Assembly: GCA_907163375.1 (NCBI GenBank)
Contig: CAJQUW010004746.1
Coordinates: forward strand, 434,001 to 498,000
Reading direction: 5' to 3'
Source: Prostheceraeus crozeri
Lineage: Eukaryota; Platyhelminthes; Polycladida; Euryleptidae
DNA length: 64,000 bases
Below the pieces are notes generated by a model that worked only from the letters and a program-made list of their open reading frames with translations, had not been told where the DNA came from and ran no database searches. Each line of letters starts with the position of its first letter. Position 1 is the first letter of the stretch. Made by a program: the position numbers and the translations under genes. Of this stretch, positions 37,728-50,246 are shown in pieces.

Positions 37728-39391
37728 TATCTTATTCTTGACAAAAGAGAATACTTTCTCCTGCCTGAGAGAAGTTTTTTTCAAATTCCACGGAATTCCG
37801 TGAAATTTTTGCGATAAATAGATGTAATTTTTCTGCTAGAGAGCAGGATTTTGCTTGATACTTACGACAGTTTTTAATTCGTTACTGGATTATTATAGCA
37901 ACTAGTAAAACATATCTCTATTTTTGACTTTCTTAGGTGGCAACCCTGATTCTGATGAATAATTTTGGTGAAGCAAAGAAAAAATAGGCAGGTACTTATC
38001 TACAAATATTATTATGCTTTGCAGCCACAGTAATGCGACTCATAATGCACACATAATGCACTCAGCGCGTGAAGGCATCTCATCATGTTGATGTTTTTCT
38101 CCACTAATACAGACCTATATCTATTTCCAGCTTCCCTTGCTATGATTCGTCACGTGTTGCATTAAAATCATTCTATTGTAATTGCTTATCTCTTCATTGA
38201 TTTTCCAAATTTGTTTTCATACTTTGAAAAGTGTATTCGTAGTAAAATTTATATGAAATTGTAAAAATATGAGCTGTGAGATGATTTATGTCCGTTGGGC
38301 TTTCCAATGAGAATTTATTGTTGAAGTATTGAGACATTTTGAATAAAATCATTTGACTACAAAAATCATGTAGCAACTTGACTTGACATTTTACAAGGAT
38401 AAGAAAATCCAGAAGCTGAAATACAAAGTACTTTTCCCTCCGTCAATTTACACAAAGTACTTTGAAAGATGATTTCTTGAAAATTGCATGAACCCTCAAG
38501 TTGGCCTTGAACGACGGGCCAGCCAAAGTAGTAAACGGAGAACTTTTCTCTATGAATTTTACTTAACGCGAGAAACTCGGTCTTCCTTGCTTTTGACTTT
38601 CTCATTAATTTTTGATAGTCATGACCGTCTCCGTCTGCTTTAATTGTATTAGTAGTAGTATTTGACTAATTTATTTTCACATTAAGTTGGCAGTTTTAGC
38701 AGATTTGCTCTCAAAAATGAAAGGCATTATCACCAACCAGAAAGCCACGAGTGGAAAGAATAATTTTGAATTATATTATATGTTATATTATATTATTATA
38801 TTTATATTTATTGAGACATTTAGGTAAGGATTAAGCATCCATAGCCAAACGTCGTTCAAATTGCGACTTATTAAATGTCTTGCTATCATTCTGCTTTCCG
38901 AAGCTAACGACATCGGAAGGAAGGTGTAGGTGGCTTGCATGAGATAATTTATTAATTTCTTCCATTGAACTCGAATTTTTACGAAATTTTTGTCAGTTTT
39001 GACAACATACAAGCGCTCATTTGACCTCTGTCGTGAGTATATGTGCCATATACTCTGCACATAGTGAAAATCGGTGCGTCTCCCTGAAATTATCTCAGAA
39101 AAACTTTTCAAAAATGTTCACATTCGGACCTTTGATATAAAAACTATAAATTAACCATCCAATGGACCACATCCCACGATTTCGACTTTACAAAAGAAAA
39201 GCAATAGCAAAGATGAATGATTGGTAAGACATCTAGTGTCTTTGGATGCTTTTTGGAAATAATGAAATTATGTCGGTAGAGTTCGATTTTACATTTAAGG
39301 ACGAAGTAATGCTCTTAGGAAGGAAATTACTCATTGTCCAAAGTTATTGATGATAACACTATCAAAAATTCAGATTCTTTCTTTTTTTCAG
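37728..39391. other. SelO intron 2, part after the hAT element
   Basis: No gene recognised. It contains a TATTATAT-rich low-complexity run at about 38770-38810 and ends in a pyrimidine-rich acceptor (CTTTTTTTCAG, 39381-39391). Confidence 0.5.
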
Positions 39392-40479
39392 GTGTCCCAA
39401 CAAGTCGTGCTGTGGCTTTAATTGTCTCAGATGACAAAGCAACCCGTGATCAGTTTTATAACGGAAATATTCAACGTGAACGATGTGCAGTTGTTCTTCG
39501 GTTAGCGCAATCCTGGTTGCGATTTGGATCATTTGATCTAATGCATCTGAATGGCGAGGTGAAGTTGATGAGAAATATCATTGATCATACTCTTCAGAAT
39601 TTTTTCAAGCACATCAACACGAGCAGTGAAGACCGTTTCGTACAATTTTTATGGGAAGCAACAGATCTGACTGCTAGACTGATTGCAAAGTGGTCATCCA
39701 TCGGGTTTGCTCATGGAGTGATCAATACAGATAATCTCAGCATCCTTGGGATAACCATAGACTATGGTCCGTTTGGATTTGTTGAATCATATGACCCTCG
39801 CTTCATTCCAAACACTTCAGATGACGAAGGGCGCTATAGATTGGAAAATCAAGCGAATGCGGCTGTTTTCAATCTCCAAAGGCTCTCTGAAGCGCTGGTG
39901 AATCTTCATGATCATCGATCTCACTACGTCGGCCAGCTGAGAAGTGTGGTGAACCAGTTCGGAAAATTGTATCAAAGTTATTTGATGAATGAATTCGCAT
40001 CAAAATTAGGGTTCAGTAAAATTCCCAAGGATTTGGACTATCTGGTTGCTCTTCTTCTTCATATTATGGAAGAACAAAAAGGTGATTTTACAATGACGTT
40101 CCGGGAACTTTCAGAAATAAGTTTGAAAATTTTGAAGGAAAGTGAACTGCCAGCTCATTTTTGGGCATTGAATATTGTTGTTAAGCATAAAATGTTCCCT
40201 GAGTTCTTAAGTATTTATCAACGCGCATTGAGAGAAAATTCTGTTAATGAAAACGAGAGACAGCTGTTGATGATAAATTCTAATCCTCGATATATCCTCA
40301 GAAACTGGATCGCTGAGAAGGCAATTGTTGCGGCAGAGAAAAATGACTTTTCCATTCTTCAAAGCCTTGAAAGAATATATAGAAATCCTTACCGTCGTCA
40401 AGAAGAGGCAGAAGCCCTTGGAATGGCATCTCCTGCGCCAAACTGGGCAAAGTCTTTGAGGGTTAGCTGCTCATCGTAA
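39392..40479 (+). CDS. SELENOO: SelO, last exon (catalytic Asp-Asn, metal Asp, Cys C-terminus)
   Basis: A single 1,088-bp exon, phase 1 at its start, encodes the C-terminal 361 residues: VPTSRAVALIVS, RCAVVLRLAQSWLRFGSF, then the active centre FAHGVINTDNLSILGITIDY with GPFGF. NTDN (visible residues 321-324) holds the catalytic Asp and Asn, and the Asp of IDYGPF (333) is the metal ligand, as known for SelO. DDEGRYRLENQANAAVFNL and a helical tail follow, ending SLRVSCSS and TAA. Vertebrate SelO has selenocysteine near the C-terminus; here the position is TGC (Cys), so no selenocysteine insertion is needed. A variant ATTAAA at about 40610 could be a polyadenylation signal (weak). Confidence 0.95.
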
Positions 40480-43205
40480 AACTCGTCTGTACGATCTTTT
40501 TCTTACCTCTATTTACATGTTGTATTTACTTTGAGAAAATCTTGTTACAAACGATGCTGACACAATTTTGCAATTTACTCTAAAAAGGAATTAATTACTG
40601 AACTACAAAATTAAATTTAAGTCAGATTGTGAATTTTCACAAATGTTTAGTCGAACTACATATCTCTTGATGCCATTTGCACGGAGGGGCTCAAGAAACT
40701 ATCCTGTCTTTATAAACAATACATACGGTGCAGATATGAAAGACTTCCACTTTCATATGGAGATTTTCAGTTGAACTGTACATCTTCTTGAATTCACCCA
40801 CTTATTTGATTGAGTATTTTTCACGACGAATGTGGAAATATCTTTATCTGTAGCATTTACGACAAAGTTTGATTGTCAAAAGGCCAGTGCATGTTTTCTG
40901 TGATCTTATGCTAAGAATTGTCTTCTGGCAACAGCGTCTCTCCAATGAAATAGCAGTTTCCTGGAAGCAATTTTCTTTTGCTCCGGGGTCAACGAGTTGA
41001 TGACTGCAATGAGCGGAAATAACTAATTTTCTTCCGATGAATGCAACTGTCAATGCTTACCGCTACAAGGGCATGTGTCTGCCCAGGATGCTTCCAGTTG
41101 CGACACGGTGACGAGACAGATGCACCAGAAGGCAGCAACCGGTTTAATGCAGTTCGAGAAGTCCCGGAACAGTTCTTCATAAGATCCACGACCTGTGAGT
41201 TGGAATAAGTTAATATAGCACTAATTCTTTTTTGGACAACATCATCATTGTTGTTTTTGTTTCGTGTCAATGAATCATTTATCAAGCGTCAAAAGTTAAA
41301 CCATCGTGTCTAGATCTCCTAACGAAACTGTCTTAGAACAAAGATGTATTAATTTGATATTTTGAAGATCGAGTTAAGCTCAAATGCACACATGAGTTGT
41401 CAAAGTCATGACATATTAATGTCATAAAAAAATCCTGAAGATCCTACATTCCGTTTAGCAAGAACATTGTGCACCTGTCAAGTTCCAGTCACGGATTTAT
41501 TAACAAATCCACAGTTGAGTCTGGGAATGAAATGAAATGGACCAAAGTCCATGAATTTCTTCATTCATCTGCTATCTTTCTAGCCTCCGGTAAGGCAGGC
41601 CTACTTCATCGGCCAAAATTCAGCGTGTTGATCTGAATTCTTTGAATCTAAAGAAATCGTGGTTACATTCATAGCATTTTGATGGAATTCCCATCAATCC
41701 GCAAGCGATGAAAAGATATTTCACCATCGTTAGTTCAAAATCAAAAATTTGATTCACTCCCTTTTTTGTCACGACGTTCATTTCAGTTAAAAGTAAAATT
41801 ACCCGACGCGTTTCGCCTTACAGAATGCTTCAAGGGTACACTGGCAGGGCTACATGACAAGCGTTATATACTTTCTCGGATTCGATATCTCCTCGATTTC
41901 TGCAATTTGATAGTTTGATTATTAGTAGCAACTTGCAACATTTTTGTCAGTGTAGATCTGAATTTGATGCGACCGTAGAACAAGATTTTCTCAAACGTAT
42001 AGTCATTTTTAAAAAATATTTTCTGAGGGCAAAACATATCAGTTCCTTCGATTGGTTATATTTGAATTTTTCCGAAATCTCTATTGTGAGGATTCATTTT
42101 TTGTCTGACTGACTGGAGGGACACAATCAGTGCAGTTGCGTTCAATCGACAGCTAATCATGTGTAGTAAAATTCGGTTGATTAATACATCCACGTCGGTT
42201 GATAATAGTTTTATTTTCGCTTTATTATCCGGATGGATTTAAAAGACGGCGCTCCAATCTACTGAAAGGTCAATTTTAAGAGTAAGGAGACCATTTCGGG
42301 GTTGAAAGGGACGTCAGAACACAGCCACTGATGACAGCATGGAGACGCCATGCGGTGAGTGAGCGACTGCTGTTGGTCAATTCAGACAGGGTCTCCTCTT
42401 GCTGTTATGATGGACAAAGATCCACAATTTATTTTTTGCTACTTTGCCTCTCCATATATCTGTACATTCAGTTATCTGTCCCACAGCAGGTGACTGGATT
42501 TTATAGCCGTGGATTTATTAACCGGATTCTACTACATGTAAATTGTTATTCTTCTGCATTTTCCGTACCATTGGTGATCGTTTTTATTATACCATTTTGT
42601 TTCAACCAATGCATGGTTTTCATTATGTGAATGATAGTCCACTTCATGTATTCCTCCTTTTTATAGGGAAAATTCATTGCGCAAAGCGTGTGTGTTGACA
42701 GCTTTTTTCAGGGTTTTTCTGCAGAAATAACACTAATAATAGATTGTGATTTTTCAATATGATCAATAGATTTGCAATATTATTATTCAACCAATAAGAT
42801 GATTCAGCAATCATAATTCAACATATATTCTTATCCGCAGCGGATGTATTGAATTGTGAGGCTCTACTGATGAAGTTTGCTAAGTGCTGGTGGTGCTTTA
42901 TGATGAAGAAAAATAATGACTTTAAAGACGGCTAAATTTTCAAGGGTTCAAACACAAAGATTCTTCGTCTTGAAATTTCATAAAGTTTGCAATTTTCTTG
43001 CATTGTAATGCATGAGAATAGACGTAAGCATTCCTGACATAGAACGTATTGCGCACTTTCACCATGTCTTAATTTTATGATCTCTAGCTTGGGACGTCTC
43101 CAAGATTTTCAAGGTGAGGTACAGTCTAAAACACCTGATCGGACCGTCAAAATTTTGCCATTATCTCTTTATCCATTCAGACATCTATAAAACACAATCG
43201 TTTAT
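40480..43205. other. Downstream of SelO; no gene recognised
   Basis: Contains a minus-strand open stretch at 41045-41185 bounded by CACAG and GTAAGC that looks exon-like but matches no family I know, and the ribozyme-like fold at 41800-41838. Otherwise only short frames. Confidence 0.4.
41800..41838 (-). ncRNA. Degenerate hammerhead-ribozyme-like fold
   Basis: On the minus strand TACCC and GGGTA (5 bp, perfect) close a fold containing a GCATT/AAGGC helix with one mismatch, then GAAAC and GC-GTC, the right half of a type I hammerhead. The left core (normally CTGATGA) is degenerate. Penelope-like elements and related retroelements carry such ribozymes, and this is probably a relic of one. It is not expected to be active. 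Confidence 0.3.
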
Positions 43206-43208
43206 ATC

Positions 43209-43590
43209 ACAATTTCCTAAAACGGCTGAGCCCGAGCTAACTGGTATCGAGCGTTATCAGCAGTTGACTGGTGACAGCACTTTGGGTGACAGTGACAATG
43301 GAGTGCAGCAGGAAACTGAGCCCGAGTTAACTCGTATCGGAAGGGCAGGCAAGTGGATTAGAATATCGGACTTACCGGATAGCTTGTCGGACTGGCAGAT
43401 AAAGTTTTCCCTTCCACTGTTCACGAATCCCGAGTTAACTCCGGCTGTTGGGGTGTTCCAATTTCACGTTAACTCGTGTTTAGTATGAAGTGACTCGAAT
43501 CCTTCAGAGATACAATGAGAATTTCCTAAATTGGTTCAGTGATATTGTCTTCCCGTCTCGATACGAGTTAACTCGGGCTCAGTGATATTC
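43209..43590. repeat. Array of the CGAGTTAACTCG repeat in both orientations
   Basis: Copies of CTGAGCCCGAGTTAACTCGT at about 43226 and 43315 (direct), a partial copy at about 43430, and an inverted full copy at about 43535-43585 reading GTCTCGATACGAGTTAACTC. The outer direct and inverted copies bracket about 360 bp like a TIR element. AATTTCCTAAA also occurs twice (43211 and 43521). Same family as 1046-1167. Confidence 0.6.
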
Positions 43591-45185
43591 GGTAGGTATA
43601 TGAAATAAGCACCGCAGCCAAAAGGTTAACGCAGTTATGCGTGATTTTTAGCGTGACTGAAACTATTATGCGTTTACATTTTTATAATACAATTTGTTAT
43701 TGCCCATGTCGAGGGGGGAGACTGCACTCTGACTTCCCCCTTGGCGACACCATTGTCTCAAGCTTCGGAGGAATATGTGAAAGTAAGTACTATGAAATAT
43801 GAATTGGGGAAAATATTTACTTTCCATATTCGGTGAATAAGTGACGTGTCTCTCGTTTTTATAGCTCAAGTTTTTCGGGGGCCTCGTAGTGCTTGTTATA
43901 CACACACTCACTTTGTTTATTATGCGAGCAGACTATACGGGTAGATCATAATGTAGCCGTCAGTATTCTTGCTTTCCTTAACGAAATGTTTGTATTACTC
44001 AGTCAGAATTTTATAGATTAAAAGCAAACTGACTGATCAGTAATGGATATACTGGATCGCAAACTCGAATGGTACCATATAAATATGTATATCTACTGCC
44101 ATGCATATAATCAATATGCTGTGTTTGATATGCCTCTAACCATGAGCGTCTCTCTTTACTTTTGCTCCGCATGAGAGTGTCTCTCATTTAAGAGTTTCTC
44201 TTAGTCAAAGAAATGCGGCGCTACTTGTTCAATCAAGCTAAACTACTGCCTTGGTGAAGTCACTTTTTAGTATGAAAGTTAAGGTTATTCTATTATTTGC
44301 GATTTCTAAATTAAAATGCGCAAGCAAGAATTCTTATTTGAGCGCAAGCATTTATTGATAACATCGATTTATGATTTAATTACAACTGGAAAATACGTTT
44401 TTGAAATGTGGACGATTTTCGTTCTTTCAAAATTGTCATTTCCAAAATAGTTGGAAAGTGTCACTTTGTAAACTACAAGACTTTGGATGAAATGGAAAGT
44501 AAATTAATTATGTGAATGAATAAGCCTTGCTACTAGTATGTTAGTCTCTTGATTTTAAAAGCTTTTCAGATTTATTTGATTTTTATGATTCCTGAAGAAA
44601 TTATTGTCTACAGCTCATTGAAAGCAATTAAACTGTTAAATTTCCTTTTGTAACTCCTCATCATCCTGCCTTGGTGTCCTGTTGCACTAATTGGTGTATT
44701 TAATTACATAAGAGCACAATGATACAAGGCTACAGATACAAAATTTTAGGTCAGCAAAAATGAAGCTCTACACTGTCATTAGCTCTAGATTTAAACCACA
44801 ATTCAGCTTTGATATTCTGCTTCCTTTCAATTTTTTGTATTTAACCTTCTTGTCTTTCTATTTTGTGTAACCTGAAGATGCTGTTTACATAAAAGTTTTG
44901 AAATATTATTACAGATGCATGATCAATTACGCCATGCCAAAAGTTAATGGATTAAAAATGATGAATAAGACAAAAATCAGAAAGACCAGCTGTATCCAAG
45001 CAAATATTAACTAAAAAATCTTATCATATCGAAGTCTCCAAGTTTGTATTCGATGTCTCTAGATAATAGATGATAATAATATGATTTAAGGATCCATGTA
45101 TAAAATGCCGTGCTCATTGAAATCGGTGCCTCATATTGATGGTTATCACGGAATTCAGTCCCTATGAAGCTTTTACGTCACTACT
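43591..45185. other. No gene recognised
   Basis: AT-rich, short frames only, no recognisable repeat ends. Confidence 0.45.
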
Positions 45186-45187
45186 CC

Positions 45188-45340
45188 TCATGGACGGTGC
45201 TGATATAATCAGAATTTTCTGGAGTGTTATGGTGCTTTAAGTCCGGATTCATTTCCTGCTGACTTCCAATGACACTTTTGTCGCACGACCTCTGGACAAA
45301 TAGATCGCCGGGCCAGGTGTTAAGGCGGAATGGGCTGAAT
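45188..45340 (-). mobile_element. tRNA-derived SINE, family 1, copy a
   Basis: Minus-strand copy, diverged from the one at 53664-53803. Shared blocks in order: a head with GGCC..GCGATCT, CCAGAGGTCG, GTGTCATTGGAAGTC, CAGGA, ATCCGG and a tail CTGATTATATCAG. The tRNA-like head is more decayed here than in the 53.7-kb copy. Confidence 0.6.
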
Positions 45341-45429
45341 CCAATCTCTTCTCGAGCGTCTTTGTCAGAGTCCATGTCTTCACATTGTTAAAGGACATCG
45401 GCTCGATCACTGATGAGAAGAGCTGGATT

Positions 45430-45830
45430 CTGTGAACATTAGACGAAGCTTCGCTCTGTAGAACTACCCTTACAGAGGTGAAGGCGGTCCAGCCGAAGGA
45501 CCTTCACCTTTCGATGTCGCCGATCTAAACAAACTTGCTCGATCAAGTGATCGAAGGTGATGTTTTACAGTTGACGTCCCGACACTCGATGTGAACTTTG
45601 ATTTCAGATGGAATGGTCATAACTTCGGACTTCTTGATGTGCATTGACAGGCAATCACTGCTGAAGTCTCGAGGTTGGCGACCATCCGCTTAGCTCCATC
45701 GATCGTTGAGGACAAGAGTGCGGTCATCAGCATATGCAAGGACAGACAAGACGCTTTTCAGGATGCCGCAGACTCCTTCGACCAGTCAGCTAATCTGAGG
45801 ACCTTAACAGCAGTAGCATAGACAAAAATG
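45430..45830 (-). mobile_element. LINE reverse-transcriptase fragment
   Basis: Minus-strand reading gives SVLAYADDRTLVLNDRWS (YADD catalytic box, about 45745), then DCLSMHIKKSEVMTIPSEIK and V.IECRDVN, the usual block downstream of the palm (IN.KKTEVM). Stops and frame changes show it is dead. About 400 bp survive. Confidence 0.6.
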
Positions 45831-45839
45831 TAGTATTTA

Positions 45840-47492
45840 ATGCTAATTTCTGGATGCGATGTAGCTGGATAGCCTTAGATCATTGCTGTTGTCTGATCAA
45901 GCGACAAAGCTATTATATTTAATGTTTTCAGAGGAAAAAGTTGTGAAATGCAGCTGTACAGTTATTGAAAACTTTTTAACAGGTCATCAATTGTCATGAA
46001 TCGTGCGATAATTTGTATTAAATCCATCATTCCCTACGGCTTATAATGAAAGTTTTGCAGAAAATATTATCTGAGTCCTCAACTCCTAATACTTTGCTAA
46101 TAGATAGGAAAAGCATTCTGAGGACAAACATTGAATTATTGTGTTCTTCTCGCATCAGCATTGAGGAAAGGTGTCCCATGGACAATCCTGAAAATTTGTT
46201 AATACTGGTGGTAAATTGATCCACACCGCAGAGTACCTCGCAGCGCCGATCGATTTAGAATTGGACATCAAAGGTGCTTTGATCTCAATGACTTAAAATG
46301 TTTTTGATAACTGGTAGTGTAAGAATGATGTGCGGATATATTGTAATTACCTTTCAGCAACATAATTTAGCTTATTTGATAATGATGCATGTATTAATGA
46401 GTAGTAATAAATAAGCTTTGATACGATTTGTCTCTTCGGACATTATGAAAAAGAGAATAATAGCCCATTGCTCATAACTGCAGAATATTGGGCAACTTCC
46501 AACGATCAAGTCTCGAAAGCGCTATCGTGTCCCTCTCTTAGGAATTAGGAGTTCTCTATGTATTACAGAGTCCCCTTTTAAGACCCTGTGCTCCAGCCAC
46601 TTAGCTAGACAGAATCATCTATATTTTGATCACAACACATCTCTCTGCGGCCGCCGCTGTCGAGCATTCTTTACAACTTTTGAGTGATATTTTAATCTTA
46701 TCACAAAATGCCAGATCATCGGATCGGAGCAGAGGCATGATCGGGATCCGAGGTGGTTTCATGAACTGACCACCGGATCGGATCATGATCCAGTCGGAGC
46801 CCTAACCTAGATACCATAGACCAAGCAACATGCAATTTCGTTGCGCAACAATGCTAGATATAAGTCTATGATGTAGGTCGAACGATGATTACAATACTTT
46901 GCAATTCAATGTGAATCGTACAAATTTTACTTCTAGATTTCTGCATGAGCAATAGAGTGGAATTCAACTTATTCACAAACAAATCTATGTTTGTTCGTGC
47001 ACATGTTGGTCTAGGTTGTCTATATAATATATAATGCCGTGTACAATTACGCCCACTCTTTCAGCTCCTATGTAATTGTTCACAAAAACCCAGCAGATTG
47101 AATTCTGTCCGAATCGCTTGATGCTAGCACAGTGCACTAGCATGAGATTAGGACGTCAAATTGTGATAGTGAGCCTTAGAGATGCTTGAAGGTGTTCACA
47201 TGGATGATGTTGTCTTTACTTCATCAGAAAATTAATGCTTGGATGATGTTATAATGTGCTTATATAATCGTCTCAGAATTGATCGAATGTTAGAGTTATA
47301 TCTCGGCGCTTGTAAAACAGCTTGAGAATTTGTCCATTGATATTTCACTAGAAGAAGTCGAGACTTTGAGTCGCTCAAATCTAAACGAGAATAACTTGCT
47401 GAATAGTGAATTTCTACTGACTATGTCAATTGTTTTGACTATCTTGCGCACAATTCTGTTGAGGACTGAAATTTGCTGTTTTCTATTTTCAG
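45840..47492. other. Upstream of TMEM234; no gene recognised
   Basis: Short frames only. A cluster of GATCGGATC-like motifs ending GGAGCCCTA at about 46710-46805 resembles a transposon end, but its partner end was not found. Any 5' UTR exon of TMEM234 would lie here. Confidence 0.4.
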
Positions 47493-47670
47493 CTTCTCGA
47501 GCACTATGCTTGACTGGCAGATTCTATTGTTGCAAATTGCTGTCGGAATCGTTTGGGGAACTGGAAATGTCTTCATGAAGTATGGCACTTCTGATATCAA
47601 AAAAATTTCTGCTAAAACACGAAGTCGGCAATTCGTGTCCGAAATCATCTACTTGATCAGAAATTGGAGG
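47493..47670 (+). CDS. TMEM234: TMEM234-like membrane protein, first coding exon
   Basis: TMEM234 (UPF0546) is a small four-span membrane protein related to the EamA/drug-metabolite transporter fold. The acceptor (TTCTATTTTCAG) ends at 47492 and the ATG is at 47506, giving MLDWQILLLQIAVGIVWGTG, NVFMKYGTSDIKK and EIIYLIRNWR. The W-G-T/G-T....K pattern after the first helix matches the family (LWGGTQPLLKR in human). The donor AGG|GTAAGA at 47671 is phase 0. The coding part is 55 codons; bases before the ATG would be 5' UTR. The exon chain continues at 50180 and 55803 with matching phases. Confidence 0.8.
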
Positions 47671-49440
47671 GTAAGATTCGCATTGTTTTCCCGGACCTTA
47701 TTGCACATATAAATATAATCATGCTTTGCACTGAAGTTTGTCATCAAGAGTTAAAAAGCTTTTCATTTATTTTTTTAATCGCTTTGTATTCCAGCTGTTG
47801 GGTGAGACATAGAGTAGGGATATATAGGTAGAATGTCGACTCAAAAAAGTATCTGTATACAGTGAAAATTATTACATGAAAAGATCCAGTTTCTTGCGGA
47901 GATTACGTTCCCGTGGTCCAAAAAATTATTTGAAAAGTTTTTAATAAGTCAAAATTTTGCCAATTTATATACTACCGAGATGACGCTGCGTTATAAGTAG
48001 TATTAAACAAGTTTGATATCAAAAGGAATGAATATTTGCTAATAAGCATCCTAATAAGCGGAAATTAAGCTGAATATCAAGGGAATTTCATTATCCGTAT
48101 TATAATGGAAGTCTTCATGAAAAAGTCGCGATATTATTCGTGCTTTCTTGGTTGAAATTTCAAGTATTCAATTTAATTTTCACCGGCATGATTTTATGAT
48201 TCACTAAATTCACGTTTCATTTCTTGAATCTGAAGTGATGTGAACCCACTTACATCTCTCAAAGTTAATTGAAATCATTGTCTTTGATTATGTGATTTTG
48301 CTCTGCCAGTGGCAGGTTGCCTGTGAAATGACTACGCTTAAGAAAATACTCTTGAGGTTCAGCATGAAAATAATAGCAAAATATCGAATTGCTAATTTAA
48401 CAAAAACTTCAAGGCTGTCATGACACCGAGAACCTGTAAAATACCATCATTCCTTCTGCATTACAATCATGATCACTCAATTCCGTGGCAATTTGTAATA
48501 AACTGTAAAAATTTGCATATCTCACATTTGGTAACAATTACCAACTATATCCCCTTGAGTTCATTTAATAAAATCGAAAGTATAATACACATTGGGGATT
48601 TAATAAATGTGGAGTTGCCACTCTACCTAATATACCTACTCTGGGGGTGAGATATCGGGGATCCGAAACGTCGGGCTAGAAGAGAATTCTGGATTCATTT
48701 GTCACAGCGATGCGTAATTTAAAACTTAAGTATTTAACTTTTTTGCCGCATATGTGAGCAGATTAATGGAAAACTGTTTTGTGTTTCCATCTCTTCTAGA
48801 TAAAAGTACTTTCATACACGTACTCGTACTGAACTCATTTTTTACACGCAATGATTTATTACGTAATTAGTCAATTAGTAGAAAGACATGAAATCAACAT
48901 AATAATCTTCCATGTACGTGGTGTGCCTGGAGGATTGTGTGAAATTTGCTCTTTGCCAATTGTATTGACATCGTGAAAATGCATGAGAATACTATAATCG
49001 TTGCTTGAAGTAAACCCCATCAATTGTCAATGCGTGTAGCCATCTCACTTTCGTAGATGTCATCCTGTTGCCGCTATTGATGATGGAAAATAAAAAATTC
49101 ATTTTTATTTCTGAAAATGTCGTAATTACTTCGTTAAAGAATCTTTAGATTTTATTGAAATTAGATTCTGTAAGCCACAAATGCAATTGAATCCTTTCGA
49201 ATTGAATCGAATTATTTGTAATGATGCTGAAGCTAAGCATACATGTATATTCAGAATTTTAGAATGCGTGACATTTCTTTGCATCATGAACGATTAAATT
49301 TTTGATGAGGCACAGCGTAACCCCATTTTTGTCCAAAATCGAAGCGAATCAGTATTATTGTGCATAGACAATTGTTTCGCGCGGGAGTTGTCCAGTATTG
49401 ATAACACAGCTAAAAAAATTAATACAATTAATCATTAACT
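47671..49440. other. TMEM234 intron 1, first part
   Basis: No gene recognised. At about 48650-48685 GGGATCCGAAACGTCGGGC resembles the right half of a retroelement-type hammerhead but lacks the left core. Confidence 0.4.
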
Positions 49441-49446
49441 ATTTAA

Positions 49447-49488
49447 TGTCTCGGACGTTTCGGGTCCCGACCCATTGTCAAAGAGAGA
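49447..49488 (-). ncRNA. Degenerate hammerhead-ribozyme-like fold
   Basis: On the minus strand TCTC/GAGA could form stem I, GGGT-CGGG-ACCC forms stem II, and CGAAACGTC matches the conserved right core. The left core reads TTGACAA instead of CTGATGA. Probably a relic of a retroelement ribozyme, lying just upstream of the LINE fragment at 49.6 kb. Confidence 0.3.
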
Positions 49489-49599
49489 TAGTCTGCATTA
49501 TTTATTGGTTGTTCTATTCAATGATTTTTGCTTAGGAAGAGAAGGGAAACCATATCGCACAGAAGTTTTGAATTTGTCTCGTAGTATTATGAAGATATC

Positions 49600-50000
49600 C
49601 CTCGATAATCTTGCTTCATGAACAACGTCGCTATCCCAAATGTGAAAGAAATATCGTGGACCTCGGCATTCTCATCTCCAACAATTTAAGCCCAACTAAA
49701 GACTGTGTCCGCGTTGCCAACAAAACCGATAAAATGGTTGGTGCCATGAAATGGCATTCAAATTTCTTGATAGTCATTCTATGTCGACTTTGTTTAAGTC
49801 CTATGTTCGGCCTATCGTAGAGTATTTATCAATTGTATGGTCATCTCACTTTATGAAGGATTCCGATGCGGTTGAAATGTCCAACGAAGATTTACCAAGT
49901 ATTACGTGGTATGCCTCATGGTTGCATTATGAAGATCGTTTCAGAACTTTAAATATTCAACCTCGAGCTCAGGTGCTTGACCACTTCACATTACACGAGT
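49600..50000 (+). mobile_element. LINE ORF2 C-terminal fragment (Jockey/CR1-like)
   Basis: NIVDLGILISNNLSPTKDC and ANKTDKMVGAM in one frame, then after a frame change LFKSYVRPIVEYLSIVWSSH and DSDAVEMSNED, then LHYEDRFRTLNIQ: the well-known DLGV...N.L....H and LYKSYVRPILEYCS.VWSP blocks downstream of the reverse transcriptase. At least one frameshift (about 49750). It lies in TMEM234 intron 1. Confidence 0.75.
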
Positions 50001-50179
50001 AATAAGGGACGTAAGTTGTATTTAATATGCAGTGATTCACAATAGTTATGCAACCATTTTCAAACATCTTTGTATAGAAATTTTCTTTTTGTGCAGTCCA
50101 ATACAGATATATTGTATTGTTGCAATTTAGTCTGACAGAATTGTCTAAAGGTGTGTTATTATCTGACATCTATTTTCAG

Positions 50180-50246
50180 TATGTTGTACCGTTCGGAATC
50201 AGTCAAATTGGCTCGATCGTGTTTGTATGGTCCCTACAATATTCGA
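50180..50246 (+). CDS. TMEM234: TMEM234-like, second coding exon
   Basis: Acceptor TATTTTCAG ends 50179 and donor A|GTAAGT starts 50247. The 67-bp exon, phase 0 in and phase 1 out, encodes YVVPFGISQIGSIVFVWSLQ then YS, matching the family block [20 protein letters not shown] at the second helix. Intron 1 before it (2,509 bp) contains a LINE fragment. Confidence 0.8.

Noticed and set aside
46700-46810. GATCGGATC cluster ending GGAGCCCTA as a transposon end
   Set aside because: Looks like a TIR end, but the partner end was not located, so no element is called.
48640-48690. Third hammerhead-like site
   Set aside because: Only CCGAAACGTC is convincing; the left core and stem I do not form.
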